From Kaistella treverensis (GTDB lineage Bacteria > Bacteroidota > Bacteroidia > Flavobacteriales > Weeksellaceae), in assembly GCF_900114045.1 (NCBI RefSeq), contig NZ_FORQ01000001.1, forward strand, positions 1-64,000: a stretch of 64,000 nucleotides of DNA, read 5' to 3'. Position numbers and translations under genes: made by a program. The notes below the pieces were generated by a model that saw only the letters and a program-made list of their open reading frames with translations, searched no databases and was not told where the DNA came from. This document shows positions 1 to 6,631 of this stretch, in pieces. Every line of letters starts with the position of its first letter. Position 1 is the first letter of the stretch.

Positions 1-99
1 CAAATCGAATTTGGATATCCACTTTTAATTCCATTTATTATCTTGATTTTCATAAACTCAACAAAACAAAATAATAAATTTGAACTTTCTTTTAATTAA
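1..99 (+). CDS. C-terminal end of a hypothetical membrane protein (partial)
   Basis: Frame 1 is open from the window edge to TAA at 97-99. It encodes 32 residues with one hydrophobic segment (YPLLIPFIILIFIN) and a short polar tail, so it looks like the last membrane helix of a protein starting outside the window. The stop lies about 16 nt before the first inverted repeat, the same spacing seen for the other genes of this array. This makes it the probable gene of the preceding cassette. The function cannot be judged from so little sequence. Confidence 0.5.
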   Translation, partial: QIEFGYPLLIPFIILIFINSTKQNNKFELSFN

Positions 100-114
100 A
101 CAGAAACCTGAAAA

Positions 115-256
115 GCACTACAGATAACAGGGTATTTCTACAAGCGGGTATGAAGTTTTCATCGAAGATTTTTGCGATTAATTCAGTTTTTAGCAAGTAG
201 AAAGTTTTCGTATTTTTAGCCCGCCTGCAGAAATACCCGGCCGTTATCTGCAATGA
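115..256 (+). repeat. attC-like inverted repeat R0
   Basis: The left arm (115-150) and right arm (218-256) are imperfect reverse complements. The outer box is AGATAACA opposite CGTTATCT. A variable paired stem follows, GTATTTCT opposite AGAAATAC. Next come a few unpaired bases and an inner GCGGG/CCCGC box. The loop between the arms is about 67 nt and AT-rich. Box order and long imperfect pairing resemble integron attC sites, but the outer box does not match the RYYYAAC/GTTRRRY consensus beyond AAC/GTT. Confidence 0.7.
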
Positions 257-298
257 CATAAATGCGGCTAACAGAATTAAAAAACAAAAAATATTATA

Positions 299-448
299 AT
301 GAAAATTACTAAACGGGACATTATTTTTTTCTTCGCAGGAATTTTAACATTATTTTTAATTCAGTGCATTATTGACTGGGAAGGAACTATTGGAGCAATG
401 ACACAAGGATTTAAGGACGGCTATAACGATGCCCCTCTGAAAAGATAG
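299..448 (+). CDS. 49-residue single-pass membrane protein, cassette gene
   Basis: ATG at 299 to TAG at 446-448 gives 49 residues. The N-terminus is short and basic (MKITKRD), followed by one hydrophobic helix (about residues 8-26) and a tail containing GFKDGYND. Small proteins with a helix followed by a G-Y-N-D-like tail are familiar to me as uncharacterised Bacteroidota proteins. The gene fills the space between repeats R0 and R1, and its stop is directly followed by the R1 left arm, the expected layout of a one-gene cassette. No function is proposed. Confidence 0.6.
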   Translation: MKITKRDIIFFFAGILTLFLIQCIIDWEGTIGAMTQGFKDGYNDAPLKR

Positions 449-652
449 CACTGCAGATAACATAGGTTTGGCGCAATGCGGGGATTCGTCCGAGTTTTAC
501 TTCTAGAAAAACTTATCCGCCACTGCTTTTCCGTTTCACAAATTTTTCTTAAGTTAGTTCCACGGAAAAAGCATTGGCTCTGTTTGGTCTGAATTGAACT
601 TTCCGTTCAATTAAGCCCGCACTGCGCCAAGCCCTTTCCCGTTAGCCACAAT
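449..652 (+). repeat. attC-like inverted repeat R1
   Basis: The left arm (449-486) and right arm (614-652) pair. Outer box AGATAACA lies opposite CGTTAGCC, variable stem TTGGCGCA opposite TGCGCCAA, and inner box GCGGGG opposite CCCGC. The stem sequence differs completely from R0, yet each arm matches its own partner, so structure rather than sequence is conserved. The loop of about 127 nt shares the GAAAAAGCATT...TCTGAATTGAA stretch with R2. Confidence 0.75.
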
Positions 653-666
653 ATTTGAAAAACGCA

Positions 667-1257
667 ATGAAGTTAAAATTTTTCTTTCTATTCATTACAA
701 TGTTATTTATACCCAAATTTTATTCACAGGAAATAGAATATCATGTTTTAATGATTGGCAAGCCTCAAGAAATATTTTTAAAAAAAGACCTAAATAATAA
801 TTACAGTGGAAAAATTATTACTAAATTTTATAAACCTAGTAAATACTTTTTAGGAATTACGTTACGAAAGTATAGTGAAATAGAAATCAAAACTAATTTG
901 GATTCAACTATTGTAAAAGAAACAATTAATGATTTAAATAAAGCTGGAATTAATAGTCTTGAGAAATGTGATTCGAATGAAGAATGTAAATCAATCAAAT
1001 TTCTAGATAGTGATTTTCTTGTTTTCAAAATAAATACTCAAAACTCATCCGAGACATTTGAATTTTCTGAAGTTTATCCTGAAGAATTGAATTCTAATAA
1101 CATTGAAAAAAACTTTATAAGGAGAAAAGCTCAAATTTTAATTACACTTATCGACAATAAAATAAATTTAAAAGAACAATTTAGAATAGCAGAAAAAAAT
1201 ATATCAAATCCTTATTGTTACTCTTGTGGAGGAATTTCTTCATGTTGTATAGAATAA
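667..1257 (+). CDS. exported hypothetical protein, cassette gene
   Basis: This 196-residue protein is not recognised. An upstream TTG (655) is in frame, but ATG 667 directly begins a signal peptide (MKLKFFFLFITMLFIPKFYSQ), so that start is preferred. The mature part is polar, Lys/Asn-rich and ends in a cysteine cluster (CYSCGG...CC), which suggests disulfides or metal binding in the periplasm. Base composition is much more AT-rich than in the housekeeping genes further right. The gene sits alone between R1 and R2 with no operon partner, consistent with a mobile cassette. Confidence 0.7.
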   Translation: MKLKFFFLFITMLFIPKFYSQEIEYHVLMIGKPQEIFLKKDLNNNYSGKIITKFYKPSKYFLGITLRKYSEIEIKTNLDSTIVKETINDLNKAGINSLEKCDSNEECKSIKFLDSDFLVFKINTQNSSETFEFSEVYPEELNSNNIEKNFIRRKAQILITLIDNKINLKEQFRIAEKNISNPYCYSCGGISSCCIE

Positions 1258-1460
1258 TACTGCGGCTAACAGTGTATTTGCAAAATGCGGGGCTTAAATC
1301 AAAGTTGAAAAGCATCAACAATTTACACGCAAAAATGCTTTTCATCTTGATTTTATTTGTAATTTAACAATCTGAAAAAGCATTTTGCTTCGCTCGATCT
1401 GAATTGAAGTTGCAGTTAAATCAGCCCGCACTTCGCAAATACTTTTTCCGTTAGCAGAAA
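1258..1460 (+). repeat. attC-like inverted repeat R2
   Basis: The left arm (1258-1295) and right arm (1422-1460) pair. Outer box GCTAACA lies opposite CGTTAGC, variable stem GTATTTGC opposite GCAAATAC, then AAAAT unpaired against ACTTC, and inner box GCGGGG opposite CCCGC. The repeat begins immediately after the stop codon of the preceding gene. The loop is closely related to that of R5. Confidence 0.8.
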
Positions 1461-1492
1461 TTTTACAAAATTTTGTGTTTAAATTAATCGAT

Positions 1493-1999
1493 ATGAAATT
1501 TCCATATATCATTATATTATTAAGTATTCTTTTCTCATTTTTTGGTTGTGTACAACTTTATAAAATTGAGAATAACAAATATGGAGAACCAATATTAAAT
1601 GATAAAGCGAAATATACTTTTAATGAATTTCTTTCTGAAGAAAACTCCAAAAAAATTGATACAACAGCATATTATATCGAAGTTTTTGAAGGAAGATATT
1701 ACAACGAGGATGAAAAAAATAATCCAAGAATAATAATCTTTCATAATGATGGATTTTTCAAAAGAGAATCTGTGAAATATTTTGGCAAATGGAATGAAGT
1801 AAGAGGTAAAAATTCTGTTTACTATGGTGGAAAATATAAAATTATTGGTAACAAAATTTTGTTTGAATCTTTTGGAAGATATCCAGATATGAAAAGATTT
1901 TATAAAAGAATATACGAAGCAAGAATTGAGGGAAATAAAATAATATTTGATGATAAAAATTGGATATCTGTGTTTGAAAAAAGAAAAACTTTAAAATAA
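1493..1999 (+). CDS. hypothetical lipoprotein, cassette gene
   Basis: ATG 1493 is chosen over the in-frame ATG at 1475 because it begins directly with a lipoprotein signal: MKFPYIIILLSILFSFFGC, with FFGC as lipobox. The product is about 168 residues, acylated and probably facing the periplasm or outer membrane. The mature part is rich in Lys, Asn, Phe and Tyr, with alternating short strands (GGKYKIIGNKILFESFG), suggesting a beta-rich lipocalin-like or META-like fold, which is inference only. It is flanked by R2 and R3 with no other gene in the unit. Confidence 0.7.
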   Translation: MKFPYIIILLSILFSFFGCVQLYKIENNKYGEPILNDKAKYTFNEFLSEENSKKIDTTAYYIEVFEGRYYNEDEKNNPRIIIFHNDGFFKRESVKYFGKWNEVRGKNSVYYGGKYKIIGNKILFESFGRYPDMKRFYKRIYEARIEGNKIIFDDKNWISVFEKRKTLK

Positions 2000-2004
2000 T
2001 AAAA

Positions 2005-2146
2005 ACTGCTGCTAACAGTGTATTTCTATTAGCGGGGTTGAAGTTTACATCATAAAGATTTTTGTTAATTGTTCATTTCGTTATATTTACAAAGACTTGT
2101 CATTAAATCCCCGCCAACAGAAATACCCAACCGTTAGCGGTAACCT
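2005..2146 (+). repeat. attC-like inverted repeat R3
   Basis: The left arm (2005-2040) and right arm (2107-2146) pair. Outer box GCTAACA lies opposite CGTTAGC, stem GTATTTCT opposite AGAAATAC, and inner box GCGGGG opposite CCCCGC. The loop (about 66 nt) resembles that of R0 (TTGAAGTTTACATC against ATGAAGTTTTCATC). R0 and R3 therefore form one loop subclass, while R1, R2 and R5 form another. Confidence 0.8.
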
Positions 2147-2164
2147 TATGACGACCATAGTAAA

Positions 2165-2518
2165 ATGACAAAGGAAAAAAAGAACATACAGAAAACTGAC
2201 GGAGGAATTTTTCGAATATTCGAATTAATTACGGAATCGATTGGTTGGTTACAAATAGTTGCTTCTCCTCTTTTGATTGGACTAATTTTAGGTGCAATTA
2301 TCTATTTTCCTGATCCAACAACGACAAGACTTGCTTTGGGAATTATTGTAGCGACCTTGGGACTTGTTATAGGTGTAATTTGGGCGACAAAACAATGGAA
2401 AGGAAAAGGAACTATTTGGTTTATGTCAAGAATAATGGCGACACCTGAATTGGACAAACCAGACGAAGAAGTTAAACCAAACACTGGAAGCAATGACGGA
2501 CAGAAAGGCAACCGCTAA
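2165..2518 (+). CDS. two-helix membrane protein, cassette gene
   Basis: The 117-residue product has a charged N-terminus, two hydrophobic helices (about residues 30-50 and 55-73) separated by a short PDPTTTR turn, and a polar C-terminal tail. Both ends are probably cytoplasmic. No family is recognised. The TAA stop (2516-2518) lies inside the outer GCTAACA box of repeat R4, so the coding region runs into the repeat arm. It is the only gene between R3 and R4. Confidence 0.65.
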   Translation: MTKEKKNIQKTDGGIFRIFELITESIGWLQIVASPLLIGLILGAIIYFPDPTTTRLALGIIVATLGLVIGVIWATKQWKGKGTIWFMSRIMATPELDKPDEEVKPNTGSNDGQKGNR

Positions 2519-2648
2519 CAGCATTGGCTATAGGCGGGGTTTCGTCTCCGCTTGACAGTTTTGTGGTAGCCGAAAGTTCAGTTCTCCGAACAAACTTCTG
2601 TGCTGAAAAGCCCGCCCATCGCCAATCTGCCAAACGTTATCTGTAATG
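2509..2648 (+). repeat. attC-like inverted repeat R4
   Basis: The left arm (2509-2543) and right arm (2608-2648) pair. Outer box CGCTAACA lies opposite CGTTATCT, stem ATTGGC opposite GCCAAT, and inner box GGCGGGG opposite CCCGCC. It overlaps genes on both sides: the left arm contains the stop of the preceding gene, and the right arm ends with the start codon of the next gene (ATG 2646). Confidence 0.78.
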
Positions 2649-3263
2649 AGTGAAAAAATTTACATACAAATCAAGTTATTTTTACTTTTGTTTTTGCTTA
2701 CTCCTTTTTGGGGATACAGTCAAGAAAAACCAAAGGTCAGGTTTGTTGTTGAAAAGGGAAAATTTCTTTTCGATCAGAAAAGTTATAAAATATATAAAAA
2801 GCAATCTGAAGATTTTCTAGAAAGCGAAAGAAAAACTGATAGCATATTAAAAGCTAATCCAAATATATTCGTCACAGTCATAGATGACAGAACAATTGAT
2901 TTTCCTAGATTTGATAGTGCTACTGCAGTATTCAAAAATAAGATTTTAGAAAATATTAAACTTGATGAGAAAAAATTAGGGCTAAATACGATGTCAATAT
3001 TTATTGATAAAGCTGGAAAAGCGAGAAAATTCCGATGCCTCAAAAGTTCCGACAGAAAAATTTGTAATCAAATAAAGAAATTGATTTTTACCGAGGACTT
3101 TAATAAGTGGTCGCCGGCAAATTATTATGGTATTGTAGTAAATTTTGATTTTGTGTTTTCTATAATAGTTGACTATAATTCTTTAAAATATGATTTAAAA
3201 AATAAATGGTCGAGGGGAAGCAACCTCCAAAAGTTTCAAAGTAGAAATTCTCACTACAGATAA
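2646..3263 (+). CDS. exported hypothetical protein, cassette gene
   Basis: The 205-residue product has a signal peptide (about residues 1-26, ending GYSQ) and a mature region of mixed strands and helices. It is not recognised with certainty. The pattern of a short conserved C-terminal half with a single Cys pair (about residues 130-140) does not identify a family. The start codon lies in the last bases of R4 and the TAA stop in the AGATAACA box of R5. The gene therefore fills its unit completely. Composition is AT-rich like the other cassette genes. Confidence 0.68.
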   Translation: MSEKIYIQIKLFLLLFLLTPFWGYSQEKPKVRFVVEKGKFLFDQKSYKIYKKQSEDFLESERKTDSILKANPNIFVTVIDDRTIDFPRFDSATAVFKNKILENIKLDEKKLGLNTMSIFIDKAGKARKFRCLKSSDRKICNQIKKLIFTEDFNKWSPANYYGIVVNFDFVFSIIVDYNSLKYDLKNKWSRGSNLQKFQSRNSHYR

Positions 3264-3440
3264 CAGTGTATTTGCAAAAAACGGGGTTGAAATTTTCCGT
3301 TGAAAATTTGGTTTTAATATCCGCAAAAATTCTTTTCATCTTTCTTTTTTTCTTAATTTAGAAATCTGAAAAAGCCTTTGCTCGTGGAGGTTTTTCTTAC
3401 CACTTTTGGTTTGCAGTAGTCCGTACTTCGCATAAAGGAC
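3252..3440 (+). repeat. degenerate attC-like repeat R5, probable array end
   Basis: The left arm is intact (AGATAACAGTGTATTTGC, then AACGGGG) and the loop matches R2 closely. The right arm is decayed: GTCCGTACTTCGCATAAAGG aligns with the R2 right arm, but the terminal CGTTAGC box is missing. This is the last copy of the array and marks its right edge. Confidence 0.6.
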
Positions 3441-3542
3441 AACAATCATTACCACGTGCCGCTTACGCTTTCGGCGTTCAGATACTCCACGTACAGAGGG
3501 AATTAAAATTATTGCGAAGAAAAAAGGCCGCCTTTTTTTACA

Positions 3543-3576
3543 AGCCACAGCAGAATTTCTTGCGGTGGCTTTTTTC
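3543..3576 (+). terminator. intrinsic terminator-like hairpin
   Basis: GCCACAGCA and TGCGGTGGC form a 9-bp stem with one mismatch around GAATTTCT, followed by TTTTTTC. It is the first strong terminator after the array and could end array transcription. Confidence 0.55.
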
Positions 3577-3596
3577 TTGACTAAAGTGAAAAAAAA

Positions 3597-3625
3597 ATGC
3601 CGTTTAAGCGGCAAATTTTTCTGAA
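3597..3625 (+). repeat. dispersed hairpin repeat copy
   Basis: TGCCGTTTAAGCGGCA followed by AATTTTTCTG: perfect 5-bp stem and T-rich tail. It is one of the clear copies of the family also seen at 42249. Confidence 0.65.
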
Positions 3626-3756
3626 TATTTGGACAACATTAAAGCATAAGTTCTGTGGAAAATATTACCTGCTAAAAGGCTAAATTTTTAAATTTTAGTA
3701 CTGAATAATTTCTGAACGAATTATAGTATATTCAACTTCTAAAAACTGCAGATTTT

Positions 3757-4326
3757 ATGATTAAACTTTACTTTTTTATTTTTTCTCTCTTCCTTTTTTC
3801 CTGTAAGGCGCAACAGAAAAATTCTGTAAAAATAAATTCTGAAATTAACAAAGAATATCTGGCGAGTAAAAAATCGTTCGTCGGAGAACTTTCTCCGGAA
3901 GATTATAAAGAAATCCGAAAACTTATTTCCGATGAAATAAAAACGCAAGTTCCAGCTGGTAAATCAATTCTAATTAATTTTGATCAATATGGTGTAAACT
4001 GTTTTGGAAGTAAGCATAACGAAAAAACCGCTATGGCCGTCATCGATAGAAGAGTTAGCATCTCTGCCAGAATGTCAAAAGAAAATAACGCACAGGATTT
4101 TTTTGTTTATACCACTAAAGTTTTGAATAAGCACCGGTATGAGAATAGAAAAAATTTCCTGCTGGATTCCGGTTTTTTTGCGAAATATATTTTTACGCTG
4201 AATGAAAATTGTAGCGCATTTTTTATTTTAAAACCCAATGGTGAGTTTATAAAATATTATGGATCAGTTTACTACTCAGAAGTTGAAAATTTCTTGAAGA
4301 AAAAACCGAAAAAAACCTCCAAATAG
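3757..4326 (+). CDS. hypothetical lipoprotein
   Basis: The 189-residue product has a lipoprotein signal, MIKLYFFIFSLFLFSC (lipobox LFSC), followed by a polar linker (KAQQKNSVK). The mature domain is helical with a conserved-looking GVNCFG segment near residue 85. The family is not recognised. It should be anchored in the inner or outer membrane facing the periplasm. A small membrane protein gene follows 59 nt downstream on the same strand and may be co-transcribed. Confidence 0.65.
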   Translation: MIKLYFFIFSLFLFSCKAQQKNSVKINSEINKEYLASKKSFVGELSPEDYKEIRKLISDEIKTQVPAGKSILINFDQYGVNCFGSKHNEKTAMAVIDRRVSISARMSKENNAQDFFVYTTKVLNKHRYENRKNFLLDSGFFAKYIFTLNENCSAFFILKPNGEFIKYYGSVYYSEVENFLKKKPKKTSK

Positions 4327-4385
4327 CACGAAATTTTTTCGACGAAAACCTCAGAAATACTTCATTAAAATTTTAAAAAATAACC

Positions 4386-4724
4386 ATGAAAAAATACGGA
4401 TCGAACTTATTCTTTTTCGCTGGTGCGCTAATACTTATTGCGAAAATTGCAAATATTATCTTTGGTTTTAGTGATCAGATTAATAGTTATATAAATTATT
4501 TCATGTTCACAATTATCGGTCTTTATTATATCTTCGGTTTTACTTCACCAAACAAATCAATTAAATTTATAGTTTTCTTTTGTGGAATTTATCTCATATT
4601 GATGAACTTTATTCCGAAAAGTACGATGGTGGAAATTTTTGGTATAATTTGTATAGTTGCTCCAATGCTGATTCGTAGATTTTCGCCCGAAATGCGAAAA
4701 ATTGCTCCAGAAGACGCGGAATAA
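4386..4724 (+). CDS. small integral membrane protein
   Basis: The 112-residue product has four predicted transmembrane segments (about residues 6-25, 34-52, 57-76 and 80-97). Its cytoplasmic C-terminus is acidic, ending APEDAE. No motif points to a function. It lies in tandem with the lipoprotein gene upstream, and the next feature downstream is only a gene remnant, so the pair may form a two-gene unit. Confidence 0.6.
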   Translation: MKKYGSNLFFFAGALILIAKIANIIFGFSDQINSYINYFMFTIIGLYYIFGFTSPNKSIKFIVFFCGIYLILMNFIPKSTMVEIFGIICIVAPMLIRRFSPEMRKIAPEDAE

Positions 4725-4799
4725 ATTTTAAAAGCTCAAAACCCTTTCACTTGAAATACACTGATTTTTTCTCTATTTTTACTTGAAATTATATGCCTC

Positions 4800-4889
4800 A
4801 TGCAAACCAAAACCATATTTCAACGCGTATTAAACGGTGAAAATATTCCCTTCAGCGATCCGGAATATTCAAAAATTTTAAACATTTAA
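4800..4889 (+). pseudogene. possible N-terminal remnant of a sugar O-acetyltransferase
   Basis: The 29-codon ORF MQTKTIFQRVLNGENIPFSD...NI* resembles from memory the opening of hexapeptide-repeat sugar O-acetyltransferases of Chryseobacterium, where an F-x-R-x-x-x-G-E-x-I-P-F-x-D-P-E-Y start is followed by a long left-handed helix domain. Here the frame ends after 29 residues and no hexapeptide repeats follow. It may be a decayed gene or an unrelated short peptide. The assignment is tentative. Confidence 0.3.
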
Positions 4890-4910
4890 TTTCATAAACC
4901 TTAAGCCGAA

Positions 4911-5390
4911 ATGCCAACTTTTGTACATCTTGCCGACGAACGCGACGCTGAGAAAATCCGGAAAAACGGCATAAAATCTCGCAAAAACTTCGGCGTTTAC
5001 TGCATGCCGGTCATCCAGAATTTTTACCTTTCGCACCAGTGGCTGCGCGAGCTGAAAAGAGACGGCACCAAATCGATTGTCGGAGTGTATTTCAAAATGT
5101 CTTCGGCTGAAATGGTTTTCGCGGGCCGCTACGGGCAGCGTCACCGCCATATTACGGCTGGCGAGGCGATCAAAGAAATTATGGCTTTGGACGATGCGTT
5201 AGGTTATGAATTAATCGTGGACCGGAAAATCGAAGTAAAGGAAATTGTCGGTATTAAGCATTTGCCGCAAACCTTGGGTTGGCGATACATGCCGGACAGT
5301 CACAACAAAAAGCCTTGCTCCTGCGAATATTGTCTGAAAGGCACCATCAAAGGGCGCCGCACTTTCAACCGTCTGGATTCCGAAGAGTAA
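4911..5390 (+). CDS. conserved hypothetical protein, possible ADP-ribosyltransferase-like fold
   Basis: The 159-residue product starts with VHLADERDAEKIRKNGIK, which recalls the opening strand and helix (H-x-T/A...I...G-I) of small ART-fold proteins such as KptA and DarT. Other distinctive parts are GVYCMPV, a YLSHQWLREL helix, GRYGQRHRHI and a C-terminal Cys cluster CSCEYC that could bind a metal. I recall similar proteins in distant phyla, but the family name is not certain. It is higher in GC than its left neighbours and stands 28 nt ahead of a GNAT gene, with which it may be co-transcribed. Confidence 0.6.
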   Translation: MPTFVHLADERDAEKIRKNGIKSRKNFGVYCMPVIQNFYLSHQWLRELKRDGTKSIVGVYFKMSSAEMVFAGRYGQRHRHITAGEAIKEIMALDDALGYELIVDRKIEVKEIVGIKHLPQTLGWRYMPDSHNKKPCSCEYCLKGTIKGRRTFNRLDSEE

Positions 5391-5418
5391 AACGTGGAAA
5401 AGAAAAAATACAGCTTTT

Positions 5419-5919
5419 ATGCCCAAAAAAATCCGTCCGCCTTTCCCGGAATTTCCGGTTTTAATGAATGACAGAATTACGCTGCGACAAATTTCAGCTG
5501 CTGATCTTCAGTCATTAATTGAAATTTCTTTCTACGACGGAATTCCCGCGAAAACTTTCGAAGAAGCGCTTGCAATGAATAACAGAATAAATGAAGATTA
5601 CGCGCGCGGAAATTCTCTTCATTGGGGAATTGTGGAAAATTCCTCCGGTGAAATTGCCGGAACCTGCGGCTTTTACCGCGGTTTTGAAAACGATGCCGGC
5701 GAGCTCGGTTGTGTTTTGCTTCCGCAATTCTACGGAAAAGGTTTAATGACTGCCGCGCTTCAGCTAGCCTGTGAATTTGGGAAAAATGTCCTCAAATTGC
5801 AGCATATTTTTGCCGTCTCCACTTCTGAAAATCAAAAAGCAATTTCTCTTCTCGAAAGACTGAATTTTGTAAAAACTGAAAATTTGCCCGAAAAGCAGGT
5901 AAAATTTGAACTTTTTTAA
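5419..5919 (+). CDS. GNAT-family N-acetyltransferase (RimJ/RimL-like)
   Basis: The 166-residue acetyl-CoA-dependent acyltransferase shows the typical GNAT order: RITLRQISAADL near the start, a GTCGFY strand, and the acetyl-CoA-binding loop Q-F-Y-G-K-G (residues 103-108) before an amphipathic helix. The late LERLNFVKTE strand is also present. The pattern fits the RimJ/RimL type acting on protein N-termini or small molecules; the substrate is unknown. ATG 5464 (MNDRITLR) is an alternative start nearer the domain edge. It lies downstream of the 4911 gene on the same strand. Confidence 0.82.
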   Translation: MPKKIRPPFPEFPVLMNDRITLRQISAADLQSLIEISFYDGIPAKTFEEALAMNNRINEDYARGNSLHWGIVENSSGEIAGTCGFYRGFENDAGELGCVLLPQFYGKGLMTAALQLACEFGKNVLKLQHIFAVSTSENQKAISLLERLNFVKTENLPEKQVKFELF

Positions 5920-5975
5920 AGTGAAGTGAAGATATTTCTCACCGAAAAACAATTATAAACTTTTAAATCAGATAA

Positions 5976-6338
5976 ATGAAAGTTACACCAGAACATAACG
6001 AAAAAATTGCCAGACTTACTTTTGCTTCGGTTTACCCGCATTATGTGGCAAAAGTTGAGAAAAAAGGCCGCACACAAGCTGAGCTTCACGAGGTTATCGA
6101 ATGGCTGACTGGTTTTAATGAACAGAAAATCCAGGAACTCATCGACGAAAATGTCACTTTTAAAACCTTTTTTGAAAGTGCGAAACTGAATCCGAAAGCA
6201 GAACTAATTACCGGCGTGATTTGCGGTTACCGCATTGAAGAGATTGAAAATATGCTGACACGCCAGGTGCGGTATTTAGATAAACTGATCGACGAGCTCG
6301 CTAAAGGCAAAAAAATGGAAAAAATTCTACGACAGTAA
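5976..6338 (+). CDS. DUF2200 family protein
   Basis: The 120-residue product matches the DUF2200 family over its whole length: [18 protein letters not shown] near the start, [24 protein letters not shown] in the middle and [20 protein letters not shown] at the end. The family is small, soluble and of unknown function, widespread in bacteria. It appears to be a monocistronic gene; a perfect 8-bp hairpin (6407-6425) lies about 70 nt after the stop. Confidence 0.85.
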   Translation: MKVTPEHNEKIARLTFASVYPHYVAKVEKKGRTQAELHEVIEWLTGFNEQKIQELIDENVTFKTFFESAKLNPKAELITGVICGYRIEEIENMLTRQVRYLDKLIDELAKGKKMEKILRQ

Positions 6339-6631
6339 TTTTTTTAAAATTAAAAAAAATGCCCGTAAAGCATCAATTTTTTCTTTTGGTTTAAATTAAA
6401 TTTGGGTTCAATTTCAAAAATTGAATTTGCTTTATGTTTTAATTAAATTTTGTAAAACTTAAAAATTTGCCCTTAAAAGCCAGTATTTTTTTGTTTTGTA
6501 AATCAATTTTTTCGGGCTTTTTTCAGCGTTTTTTTTATCTTAGCGAAAACTGACAGGAAACTAAAACTTAAACAAAGTTTATTCTTTCTTAAATTCTTAA
6601 AAATTCGCCACAACCGCACAACAAAAACTAA
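6339..6631. other. AT-rich intergenic region upstream of chaA
   Basis: The stretch holds a perfect hairpin TTCAATTT-CAA-AAATTGAA (6407-6425) and two degenerate copies of the dispersed hairpin repeat (about 6358-6395 and 6472-6500). A near-consensus -7 box TATCTTAG (6536-6543) could serve chaA. Confidence 0.45.

Larger units (their letters stand above)
3441..3756. other. intergenic region after the array
   Basis: No gene is seen here. The stretch holds an AAAAAAGG/CCTTTTTT hairpin (about 3523-3541), a terminator-like hairpin GCCACAGCA/TGCGGTGGC with a T run (3543-3576), one hairpin-repeat copy (3597-3625), a second degenerate copy (3668-3700) and AT-rich DNA. These separate the accessory array from the next gene. 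Confidence 0.5.

Noticed and set aside
115-3440. The array repeats as a CRISPR array
   Set aside because: The repeats are 140-200 nt, not identical, and separated by whole genes; no cas gene is present.
115-3440. The array repeats as simple bidirectional terminators
   Set aside because: The arms are 35-40 nt with loops of 60-130 nt and no consistent T run after the right arm. The constant outer and inner boxes are not needed for termination.
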